NCBI GenBank assembly: GCA_937139605.1
Contig: CAKZQG010000006.1
Location: 91,133-155,132, forward strand
Origin: an uncultured bacterium
GTDB taxonomy: Bacteria; DRYD01
DNA: 64,000 nucleotides
Reading direction: 5' to 3'
A program made the translations under genes and the position numbers. Under the pieces are notes generated by a model. That model was not told the origin of the DNA, did not search any database, and saw nothing but the letters and a program-made list of their open reading frames with translations. Positions 56,025 through 64,000 of this stretch are shown piece after piece (positions within the stretch are counted from its first letter, which is position 1; each line of letters starts with the position of its first letter).

Positions 56025-58496
56025 ATTAGTAAAAAAAACAAATTAATAAACACTTTAGAACTAGAACCAAAACAAATTGAAATTAATTATAACAAAGAAG
56101 AAATAAAAAAGATTATAAAAAATTTTTATGATAATACCAAAGAGTATAATATTAATTTAGCAAATTTTATAGGTCAAGAAAGAGCAATAGAAGCAATAAA
56201 ATTAGGAATAAACATAAATAATGATAAATATAATATTTATGCTGCTGGGGATTACGGAGTAGGTAAAAAAACTATTATAGAATCAATTTTAAAAGAAACA
56301 TTAATAAAAAGAGAAATCCCTAATGATTGGGTATATATATATAATTTTGATGATCCATCTAGTCCAGTAAGTGTAAGCTTTAAGACTAAAAACGGTAAAA
56401 TTTTTAAAGAAAAGGTAGAAAATACCATAAAAAATTTAAGAAGTACTCTAAAAAATGCTTTTGAAGATGAAAAATTCATATCTACTAAAGAACAAGTTAT
56501 AAAAGAAACTGCAAAACAAAAAGAAAAAATTATTCAAGAAATGCAACAAGAGGCTTTAAATTTAGGTTTTTTATTACAACCCACTACTACTGGATTTTAC
56601 ATAACTCCAATAATAGGTGGAAAGCCATTATCTAATGAAGAGATCCAACAACTAGATGAAAATATAAAAAAACAGATAGAAGAAAAAGAAGAAATCTTAG
56701 AGCAAAAAATAGAAGAAAATATAAAAAAACTCAGAAAAATGGATAAAGAATTAATAGATAAATTAAAGGAAATGGATAAAGAAGTTGCTCAAAAATGGAT
56801 AGATTTTTACATTCAAGAATTAACCCAAGAACTAAACAGTATCATACTTGATACAGAAAAAGAAAAACTCAATAATTATTTTGAAGATCTAAAAAAAGAT
56901 ATAATGGAAAACTTAGAAAATTTTTTAAAATTCAAAAACAATGAAGAAAATATTCCTAACAGATATAAAGTTAATTTGTTTGTAGATAATAGCAAAATAG
57001 AAAATATCCCAATAGTTTTTGAGGAATCTCCTACTTTAGAAAATTTATTAGGTAAAGTAGATAAGGAAGTCTATCAAGGGATTTTAATAACAGATTTTAC
57101 AATGATAACTCCTGGCTCCTTACACAAAGCTAACGGAGGATACATAATTATAAACATAATAGATTTATTAAAAGAACCATTTGCTTATGAATCACTTAAA
57201 AAAACTATAAAAAATAAAAAAATAATTATAGAAGATATTTATCAACATTTAGGGATATCTACAAAGATTTTAAAACCTCAACCAATTCCATTCAACGCTA
57301 AAGTAATACTCCTGGGTCCAAGTATAATATATCATATACTTAATGAATTAGATCAAGATTTTAATGAATACTTCCAAATAGTTGCATATTTTGATAATAA
57401 CTTAGAATTAGATAAAGTTAAATACTTTAATAACAATTTAATAAATAATAAAACTCAAAAAATAAATTATGAAAAAATAAAGAAAAATATTTTAGAAAAT
57501 TATATTAAATCAATATTAAATTTAGGATTAAAAAACAATTTAAAAAAATTAGAAGAAGAAGCAATAATAGAATTGCTAAAATATATTCATAGAATATCAG
57601 ACAACAAAGAAAAATTAACATTAAAAATGTCAATTATAGAGAATATCTTAATAGAAGCGAATTATTTTTCAAACAATAATAAAAATATAAATAAAGAAGC
57701 TATAAAGAAAGCAATCGAGCATTGGGAATATAGAAACGGTATTTATAAAGAAAAAATCCAGAAATATATTTTAGAAAATACGATAGATATAAAAACTCAG
57801 GGTAAAGATATTGGAGTAGTTAATGGACTAGCTTATTTAAAAATAGGGGAATTAGCTTTTGGGAAGCCTGTTAAAATTACCTGCTCTATAGGATTAGGAA
57901 AAGAGGGAATAATATCAATAGAAAAAGAAGTAGGTTTTTCTGGACAAATTCATAATAAAGCTGTTATGATAATAACAGGATACTTTATTCAAAAATATTC
58001 TACAAATTTTCCATTAACTTTACAAGCAAGAATTTCTTTTGAACAAAATTACTCAATGTTAGAAGGAGATAGTGCTTCATTAGCAGAAGTATTAGCTCTT
58101 ATATCTCAAATATCAAATATACCGATTAAACAAAATTTAGCAATAACTGGATCTATGAACCAAAAAGGAGAAGCACAACCAGTAGGCGGGATTAAAGAAA
58201 AAGTTGAAGGATTCTTTGAAATATGTAAATATAGGAATCATTTCCCAGCTTACGTAATTATCCCTTATCAAAACATAAACGATCTAGTTCTAAAAGAAGA
58301 AGTAATCCAATATATAAAAGATAAAAAATTTAAGATATACACAGTAAAAAATATAGACGAAGCTATCCAAATTGCAACCGATCTATCCCCAGATATAGTT
58401 CATAAAAAAGTTATTAACAAGCTAAAAGAATTTTACTTAAAAAGTATCAAAAAATCAACTAATAAAACTAAAAAAAACAAAAAGAATAAACAATAA
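56025..58496 (+). CDS. LonB-type ATP-dependent protease (starts with AUU)
   Basis: The ORF track starts at 56541, but the frame is open from 56025 and encodes the family N-terminus: FIGQERAIEAIKLGININNDKYNIYAAGDYGVGKKT (ATP-binding loop), then FDDPSSPVSVSF. The C-terminal protease domain has EGDSASLAEVLAL (catalytic Ser) and GGIKEKVEGFFE (catalytic Lys). Total about 823 residues, as in the AAA_32/LonB family. No ATG, GTG or TTG begins the frame; ATT at 56025 lies six bases after AAAGGGGAG. It likely degrades unfolded or regulatory proteins. Confidence 0.88.
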   Translation: MSKKNKLINTLELEPKQIEINYNKEEIKKIIKNFYDNTKEYNINLANFIGQERAIEAIKLGININNDKYNIYAAGDYGVGKKTIIESILKETLIKREIPNDWVYIYNFDDPSSPVSVSFKTKNGKIFKEKVENTIKNLRSTLKNAFEDEKFISTKEQVIKETAKQKEKIIQEMQQEALNLGFLLQPTTTGFYITPIIGGKPLSNEEIQQLDENIKKQIEEKEEILEQKIEENIKKLRKMDKELIDKLKEMDKEVAQKWIDFYIQELTQELNSIILDTEKEKLNNYFEDLKKDIMENLENFLKFKNNEENIPNRYKVNLFVDNSKIENIPIVFEESPTLENLLGKVDKEVYQGILITDFTMITPGSLHKANGGYIIINIIDLLKEPFAYESLKKTIKNKKIIIEDIYQHLGISTKILKPQPIPFNAKVILLGPSIIYHILNELDQDFNEYFQIVAYFDNNLELDKVKYFNNNLINNKTQKINYEKIKKNILENYIKSILNLGLKNNLKKLEEEAIIELLKYIHRISDNKEKLTLKMSIIENILIEANYFSNNNKNINKEAIKKAIEHWEYRNGIYKEKIQKYILENTIDIKTQGKDIGVVNGLAYLKIGELAFGKPVKITCSIGLGKEGIISIEKEVGFSGQIHNKAVMIITGYFIQKYSTNFPLTLQARISFEQNYSMLEGDSASLAEVLALISQISNIPIKQNLAITGSMNQKGEAQPVGGIKEKVEGFFEICKYRNHFPAYVIIPYQNINDLVLKEEVIQYIKDKKFKIYTVKNIDEAIQIATDLSPDIVHKKVINKLKEFYLKSIKKSTNKTKKNKKNKQ

Positions 58497-58499
58497 AAC

Positions 58500-59498
58500 C
58501 TATACTACATAAAAATTAATGTTTATAAAAAATTCCTTATATTTTATATAAAAATAATAAATATTTTTAGAAATTTTTTGCTTTTTTAATATTGTTAATT
58601 TACTTAAAATTTTATTTCTTTTTTTATTTAGTAATTTTTTAAATCCTATTCTGTCTATTTCTAAAAATACTTCTATTATTGGTAATTTTTCTAATTTTAT
58701 ATCATTTCTTAAATAAACAATACTATCTATCAATTCAAAAACAAATTTCAAAATATAAACATAAAAACTTATTTTATCTTTAGAATATAAAGAAACAAAT
58801 GGGTCATATAAGTTTTTTATTTCCTTTTTATCTAGATAAGGTGGATTACTAAAAATTATTAAATTTAGATTTTTAGTAATTAAAAATTTTGATAAATTAT
58901 AAGTATTAATAAATAAAAATTTATCAGAATTTATTAGATAAATTAATTTTGAGACTGATTTATCAATAAAATTTAAATAAAAATTAGATAAAGCTAAATA
59001 AATCGCTTTAAAACTAATATCACTACCTATAAATATATTTTTTTTATTAAATTTAAAAAACTCAAGAAAATTTAGAATAATATTCCCGGAACCCACTCCT
59101 AATTCCAAAAATATAAAACTAAAATCATTTAAATCGTATTTATTTTTAAGATATTCAAAAGAATAAAATAAAAATTCTTCAGTTTCTAATCTAGGTACTA
59201 AACAATTCTCATTAATATTTAATTCCAAATTTCCAAATCTAACTTTTTTAAGTAAATACTCTATAGGATATTTCTTTATTAAAACATCATAAAGAATTTT
59301 CTCCAATTCTTCTTGTTCTTTTGAATTTAAGAAAATATCAGATATTAAAATTTCCTCTTTAGAAATTTTTAAATAATAAGAAAAAATTAATAAAATTTTA
59401 TTAATCAATATTTTTTTAAAAAATTTAGATTTAGATTTTGTTTTTAAATGAGGAAAATATCTTTTTAAAAGAATATAAAAAAACTCTCTTATTTTCAT
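58500..59498 (-). CDS. prmC: Peptide-chain-release-factor glutamine methyltransferase family (PrmC/HemK-like)
   Basis: 332 residues. SAM loop FLELGVGSGNIILNFLEFF and the catalytic NPPY (SNPPYLDKKEIKNLYDP) of N5-glutamine methyltransferases, plus VPRLETEEFLFYSF. It methylates the GGQ glutamine of release factors. It has an N-terminal helical domain of about 90 residues. Its stop lies three bases from the lonB stop (convergent). Confidence 0.87.
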   Translation of the reverse strand: MKIREFFYILLKRYFPHLKTKSKSKFFKKILINKILLIFSYYLKISKEEILISDIFLNSKEQEELEKILYDVLIKKYPIEYLLKKVRFGNLELNINENCLVPRLETEEFLFYSFEYLKNKYDLNDFSFIFLELGVGSGNIILNFLEFFKFNKKNIFIGSDISFKAIYLALSNFYLNFIDKSVSKLIYLINSDKFLFINTYNLSKFLITKNLNLIIFSNPPYLDKKEIKNLYDPFVSLYSKDKISFYVYILKFVFELIDSIVYLRNDIKLEKLPIIEVFLEIDRIGFKKLLNKKRNKILSKLTILKKQKISKNIYYFYIKYKEFFININFYVV

Positions 59499-59613
59499 AT
59501 ATTATTTATTAAATTTATTCTATTTTTAATAGGATTATCCGTTTAAAAAAAGGTAAAAATATAAAATAAGTAAAATAATATAAATAAATAGAATTAAACG
59601 AAAATAAAAAAAT

Positions 59614-61308
59614 ATGGAAAAAGTAGGGATAATATTAGGTAATAAACAGAATACCCCTTATGAATTTTATTTTCTAATATCTAATGATGCGTTAGTACAA
59701 TTAGATGATATAGTATATACAAAAACTACAATAAAAGATATAGAGATCTATCATTATGGGATAGTAGTAGATATAAAAAAATATACAGAAGCAAGCAATT
59801 ATGCCATAGAAACAGAATTAATGTATAATAATAAAGTTCCATATTTAAATATTTCAGTAGCAAAAGTACTAACAACAAGAATAGAACCAGAAATTTATAT
59901 TCCTCCAAATCCAACTAACGAAGTATATAAAGCTAATATAAATCATACTGAATTAGCGCTATATTTTGATAAAATGGAAAACAAAATTCCAATTGGGTTT
60001 TTAAGAGATAACAATATAGCATACTTAAATTTAGATTTTATAGATGGTACAAACGGAGCGCATATAAATATAAGTGGAATGTCAGGAATAGCTACCAAAA
60101 CAACTTTTGCTACCTTCTTATTATTCTCATTATTTCAAAAATCCTCTCAAGCACATACATATAAAGCTATTATATTTAATGTTAAATCTACAGATTTATT
60201 ATATCTTAATAAAAAAAATAATTTCAAAAACTTAAAGAATACAACTAAAGAACAAATAATAAAAGAGTATGAGCTACTTAATCTAAAACCTGAAGAATTT
60301 AAAAATGTATCAATATTAGTCCCTCCTAAAAAAAATTCAATATTAAAAGAAAAAGATATCCCAGATACCTCTATTACTTCATATTTATATTATTTTACTT
60401 TGTCAGAAATAGCTAAAAACAATTTATTTAAATTCTTTTTTGTTGATGAAATCAAAGATTATCAAAATTTAGAAAGAATAATTTCTTATATAGAAAAACA
60501 TTTAGCTATATTATTAGATTATACTATCCAAAACGATAAAGAACTATATAATAAAGGAATTTTAATTGCAAAAATAAAAGACAAAAAAATTCAATTAGAA
60601 AACTTAGAAAATCTGTATAATTATTTAGAAGAATATTTAAGAATAAACAGGAGTGAAATAAATGAAACTACTGGCACTATTTTTGCTTTTTTAAGAAGAT
60701 TCAGGAAAATAAAAGAAGATTGTAATTTCTTACTTTCCTCAATTACCAACGATAAAATTAATATAATGGAAAAAATAATTAATAGTAGCTTAACAGTAAT
60801 AGATGTCCATAACTTACCTGAAAAAGCCAAAAGTTTTGTAGTATCTTCTATTTTATATTTAATATATCAAAAAAAAGAAGAAGAACAAGATTTAAATAAA
60901 TATTTCTTTGTAATAGATGAATTAAATAAATATGCTCCAGCTAACTTAGATACTCCAATAAAGGATGTATTAATAGATATTTCGGAGCGTGGTAGAAGCT
61001 TAGGGATAATACTAATAGGAGCTCAGCAAACCGCATCATTAGTAGAAAACAGAATATTATCTAATTGTGCAATAAAAGTAGTAGGAAGATCTGATTCATT
61101 TGAAATCTCTAAAAGCTATTATTCATTTTTAAATGATGAACTAAAAAAAAGAGTAATCATATTAAAACCAGGGAATATGATAATTTCCCAACCAGATTGC
61201 CCATTACCAATAGTAATAAAATTCCCTTATCCCGCATGGGCTACCAGAAAAGAAGAGGTCGATACAACCCAAGAAATCCAACACCTAAATAAACTCTTTA
61301 AAAAATAA
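59614..61308 (+). CDS. HerA/DUF87-type ATPase
   Basis: 564 residues. An N-terminal HAS-barrel-like part (EKVGIILGNKQNTPYEFYFLISNDALVQLDDIVYTKT...) and a FtsK/HerA-like ATPase: NISGMSGIATKTTFATFLLF (Walker A-like, with A-T before the Lys instead of G-K), YFFVIDELNKYAP (Walker B), ISERGRSLGIILIGAQQTASLV and LSNCAIKVVGRSD. Similar ATPases move DNA, sometimes with NurA nuclease; no nurA is seen here. Confidence 0.75.
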   Translation: MEKVGIILGNKQNTPYEFYFLISNDALVQLDDIVYTKTTIKDIEIYHYGIVVDIKKYTEASNYAIETELMYNNKVPYLNISVAKVLTTRIEPEIYIPPNPTNEVYKANINHTELALYFDKMENKIPIGFLRDNNIAYLNLDFIDGTNGAHINISGMSGIATKTTFATFLLFSLFQKSSQAHTYKAIIFNVKSTDLLYLNKKNNFKNLKNTTKEQIIKEYELLNLKPEEFKNVSILVPPKKNSILKEKDIPDTSITSYLYYFTLSEIAKNNLFKFFFVDEIKDYQNLERIISYIEKHLAILLDYTIQNDKELYNKGILIAKIKDKKIQLENLENLYNYLEEYLRINRSEINETTGTIFAFLRRFRKIKEDCNFLLSSITNDKINIMEKIINSSLTVIDVHNLPEKAKSFVVSSILYLIYQKKEEEQDLNKYFFVIDELNKYAPANLDTPIKDVLIDISERGRSLGIILIGAQQTASLVENRILSNCAIKVVGRSDSFEISKSYYSFLNDELKKRVIILKPGNMIISQPDCPLPIVIKFPYPAWATRKEEVDTTQEIQHLNKLFKK

Positions 61309-62173
61309 TATCATCTTTTTTAATTAATAAAAATTACTTAACTATCTCATACTCAAAATTAACTAAATCCTTTTTTACCCTATCAAACTCTATTCCTACA
61401 AGATAAATTTTTTCATAATTTAGATATTTTTTATGATATTCTTTTTCCCTAATTTGTTTTAACGCCTTCCCTTTTTCTTCTTTCTTCTCTATAACGAAAA
61501 ATTCTATATTTGCCTTATTTGAGTTATCTGAGTTATATGTTAATATTACTTTGAACTCTATTATATATACTATTTTTTTATCCACTATTATCGTTAAATC
61601 TATCCTCCCTTTTGATGTATTATCTTCTATTATCACATCTAATCCCGTTGTATATAACATACTATATACTGCTATTACATAACTATATTCCTCTTTTAAA
61701 TACATATAACTTATTGCACTTATTAATATCTCTATTTGTTCTTTTAACTCTTCTATTTTTTCTGTTTTTAATATCTCTATTATTTTTTCTGCTATTACAT
61801 TTACCTTTGATTTCTGTTTTATTAAATTATATAATATATCTCTATTAAATGATACCCTTACTTCCTTATTCGGAAATCCTAATTCAAACAATATCCCATT
61901 TTCACTTACCTTATAATCTCTTATTGTTAAATATCCACTTTGAAACATTATCGCTTCTATCTCTATCTCTTCTACATCAAATCTATTTAATAAACTCTCA
62001 TCGGCTTTTATCCCTTCTAATTCTACTATATTATACTCCTTTTGTTTTATTAACTTTATTAAAAAACTTGGTGTTCCTGTTTCATACCAATAACTCCTTA
62101 TCTCTTTTTTTCTTAAATATAACAACACATCAAACGGATTATATACTTTACTGCCTAAAAAATTATACCCATT

Positions 62174-62207
62174 ATAACGAACGCAGTATGCGTGAGTTAT
62201 ATGAAAT
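62174..62207 (-). repeat. 34-bp hairpin element, copy C
   Basis: On the coding strand ATTTCAT is followed by a hairpin: ATAAC-tc-ACGCA-tac-TGCGT-tc-GTTAT. It is in tandem with copy B, inserted between the Tyr and Asn codons of REWYNGYN. Confidence 0.9.
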
Positions 62208-62241
62208 ATAACGAACACAGTATGTGTGAGTTATATGAAAT
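62208..62241 (-). repeat. 34-bp hairpin element, copy B
   Basis: Same as copy C except the inner stem is ACACA/TGTGT rather than ACGCA/TGCGT, two compensating changes on opposite arms. Outer stem ATAAC/GTTAT is unchanged. Confidence 0.9.
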
Positions 62242-62917
62242 ATACCATTCTCTTACTTCTTCTATATTTACATTATCCAGATACTCTCTAAAATAATGTT
62301 CTAATTCTTCTTGGGTATATCCACATATATCTCCGTATTCCTTGCTTAATGAGATATCCTCTAACTGATTTAACCCACTAAACAATGATACTTTCGCAAA
62401 TTTACTTACTCCCGTTACCAGCAGAAATTTTATATATTTATCTAATCCCTTTAATACTGAATAAAATCCTTTTAACATTTCTCTTACCTCATATACTTCT
62501 TTCTTATCCATTAAATCCAATATCGGTTTATCATACTCATCTACTAACACTACTACTTGTTTTTTAGTTTCTTTAGCTATATGCTCTATCAATAATCTCC
62601 ATTTCACATACACACTTAAATTCTCTTTTATTTTATAATCATATATCTCTGAATACCTTAATATAACTGAATATATTTGCTCTTCTAATAAGTGTTTATT
62701 TAACGTTTGGATTTCCCCAAAATCTACCCTAATTACAGGATATTTTTCATTCCAATCCCATTTATTTTCTATGTATAATCCCTTAAATAATTCTCTTTTA
62801 CCTTCGTATAGATATTCAATAGTAGATAATAATAAAGACTTCCCAAAGCGTCTAGGTCTACTTGAAAATACATACTTTGAAGTACTTAACAATTCATATA
62901 TATACTTTGTTTTATCT

Positions 62918-62951
62918 ATAACGAAGGCATAAGCCTAATGTTATATGAAAT
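62918..62951 (-). repeat. 34-bp hairpin element, copy A
   Basis: ATTTCAT then ATAAC-att-AGGC-ttat-GCCT-tc-GTTAT. Ends match copies B and C (ATTTCATATAAC at the start and TTCGTTAT at the end), while the inner stem and loop differ but still pair. It splits the V codon of NYVYVDKTK. Confidence 0.9.
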
Positions 62952-63120
62952 ACATATACATAATTTCCCGTTATTATATTCTTAAAATCACTTATCCCTA
63001 TCAGTAATCTCTTCATTTATTCTAACCCTCCTCAATTGAATTATAAATTATCACATCCTTTTTAATATTTTAATTATAATAAAAAAACTCCTTGTTGTTT
63101 ATAAGAAATTATACTAAAAC

Positions 63121-63149
63121 AAAAAAGGGGAGCAAAATCGCTCCCCTTT
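63121..63149 (-). terminator. Rho-independent terminator of the outer-membrane protein gene
   Basis: AAAGGGGAGC and GCTCCCCTTT pair with a six-base loop, and on the minus strand a run of T (CCCCTTTTTT) follows. It lies 35 bp after the gene stop. It is the clearest intrinsic terminator in the window. Confidence 0.92.
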
Positions 63150-63183
63150 AATTATATATTTATTCTTTATTAATTAAATTCTT

Positions 63184-64000
63184 TTACTTTTGTCCAAACT
63201 TAACTCTTGCTCCTAACCACAACTGATTACCCTTCCAATCCGCATTATCTATTGTTAAAGCACCTGCATTGTTTTGGAAATTCTTACTATCAAAATTCAA
63301 GAACCTATAGTTTGCAAAGAAATTAACATCTTCTGATACCTTCCAATCAAATCCTACTCTTAATGCATTGCTATCATATGACATATTTTCTCCTTGGAAG
63401 TTTGCATCATCTTGTTGTTGGAAGTATTTACCTTCACTTGTTACTGCAGTATATGCAACATGCCATGTCCATTTCTCATTTGCAAAGAATCTAAACAATA
63501 CATCAAATGCCCTTACATTGTAATCTATATTATCTTGTGCGTTATTTGCAGTAACTGGTATCTTTCTTTGGACATCTGTATTATAGTATTGCCCTGTGAA
63601 ATCGTACTTACCACCTTGGAACTTATAATTAAATCCTATATTAAATGTATTTATATCTCCTTTCTTGAATACATCTGTTGCTACTGTAGTAGCTCCAGTA
63701 GTTCCAAAGATTGGTTCATAGAATCCCCATCTAACTTGAGTACCAGCTATTGCAGGATCATTATCAACTGTCGTATCTTTTTGAGTTAATCCTTCATACA
63801 TTGCCCATCCTAAGAATGCATCACTAAACTTATATTGAACATTTATTCTTACTCCTTGTCTATTATTTGGATATGCTTTTGCATCATGAGCTGTATATGT
63901 TAGTTGATCACTATTAAGAGCTGCACTATTAAGAGCTGGTTGATAAACAGGATATGGTAATTGTCCCCAATATAGATTGTCATAATACCCTACACCTGGG
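63184..64000 (-). CDS. Beta-barrel outer-membrane protein (porin-like), C-terminal part
   Basis: The frame stays open to the right edge of the window, so the N-terminus is missing; the track ATG at 63801 is internal. The 272 residues seen have the alternating strands and turns of a beta-barrel (FNIGFNYKFQGGKYDFTGQYYN, WTWHVAYTAVT, ALRVGFDWKVSEDVNFFANYRFLNF) and end with GNQLWLGARVKFGQK. G+C is visibly higher than in neighbours, which suits a highly expressed gene. An S-layer-homology N-terminus, seen in some porins of deep-branching diderms, cannot be checked here. Confidence 0.85.
   Translation of the reverse strand, partial: PGVGYYDNLYWGQLPYPVYQPALNSAALNSDQLTYTAHDAKAYPNNRQGVRINVQYKFSDAFLGWAMYEGLTQKDTTVDNDPAIAGTQVRWGFYEPIFGTTGATTVATDVFKKGDINTFNIGFNYKFQGGKYDFTGQYYNTDVQRKIPVTANNAQDNIDYNVRAFDVLFRFFANEKWTWHVAYTAVTSEGKYFQQQDDANFQGENMSYDSNALRVGFDWKVSEDVNFFANYRFLNFDSKNFQNNAGALTIDNADWKGNQLWLGARVKFGQK

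Larger units (their letters stand above)
61334..63016 (-). pseudogene. AAA-ATPase-like/PD-(D/E)XK protein gene broken by three 34-bp hairpin elements
   Basis: Removing 102 bp (62174-62241 and 62918-62951) gives one frame of 526 residues from ATG 63016 (after GAGGAGGG). It begins MKRLLIGISDFKNIITGNYVYV, then DKTKYIYELL, FSSRPRRFGKSLLLS (Walker A), VVVLVDEYDKPI (Walker B), then REWYNGYNFLGSKVYNPFDVL, and ends with a PD-(D/E)XK site (KGRIDLTIIVDKKIVYIIEFKV). The break points are in NYVYV/DKTK and REWY/NGYN, both conserved family segments. The rest has no stop or frameshift. It may be a recent pseudogene or a gene whose message is repaired or bypassed. Confidence 0.85.

Noticed and set aside
61612-62211. 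Two plus-strand ORFs rich in Leu/Ile/Tyr
   Set aside because: They are antisense to the PD-(D/E)XK gene and have codon-shadow composition with no start signal.
63394-63789. 131-residue plus-strand ORF rich in Cys/Ile
   Set aside because: It is antisense to the outer-membrane protein gene, which has a clear frame, strand pattern and terminator.

Overview
The window is very AT-rich DNA (estimated by eye at roughly a quarter G+C) from a diderm bacterium. Outer-membrane signs are an MlaD/MCE protein cut off at the left edge, a beta-barrel outer-membrane protein cut off at the right edge, split heptose genes (hldA and hldC), a lipid-A-disaccharide-synthase-related glycosyltransferase and a WecA-type transferase. 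A branched-chain polyamine synthase (BpsA, DUF43) and a type III-B CRISPR system point to a thermophile. I cannot name the lineage; a deep-branching, probably uncultured thermophilic diderm fits best.

Layout. 1-22189 is a long minus-strand block of housekeeping genes: mlaD (partial), wecG-like, lepB, hpf, an HD-GYP protein, clpX, valS, recA, fabF, tRNA-His, rplU, rpmB, pilT, tRNA-Thr, a KaiC-like ATPase, a PilZ-like protein, hldC, hldA, a tandem rhodanese without cysteine, a frameshifted DUF58 gene, minE, minD, minC, a LON-domain protein and a second DUF58 gene. 22353-35469 is a plus-strand block: bpsA, lipoate ligase, nadK, an NHLRC2-like protein, gcvPB, a Tyr/Ser-rich secreted protein, hemH, a LolA/DUF4412-like protein, folD, a GNAT acetyltransferase, rpiB, a wecA-like gene and a Crp-like regulator. 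truD (minus) and the LpxB-related gene (plus) follow.

38002-53062 is one minus-strand CRISPR-Cas operon, transcribed cas3, cas4, cas1, cas2, cmr1, cmr3, cmr4, two cmr5 paralogues, csx1, cmr6, a membrane-anchored CARF protein and cas10/cmr2. Cas10 keeps its GGDD cyclase motif, so target binding should make cyclic oligoadenylate that could switch on two effectors, the Csx1 RNase and the membrane CARF protein. No repeat array, cas6 or Cascade gene is visible in the window.

53280-64000 is mixed: a HAD phosphatase, a Cys/Met-metabolism PLP enzyme with a structured upstream region, tRNA-Val, lonB, prmC, a HerA-like ATPase, an AAA/PD-(D/E)XK gene broken by three 34-bp hairpin elements, and the outer-membrane protein.

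The observations most worth following are: (1) the 34-bp hairpin elements, whose stems differ by compensating changes and which interrupt an otherwise intact gene; (2) the membrane-CARF effector inside a III-B operon that also carries Cas3 and two Cmr5 genes; (3) two genes (truD, lonB) whose only sensible start is AUU behind a good ribosome binding site, so their N-termini are missing from the ORF track; (4) a DUF58 gene split at a run of nine T; and (5) a well-formed H-type pseudoknot just upstream of recA.
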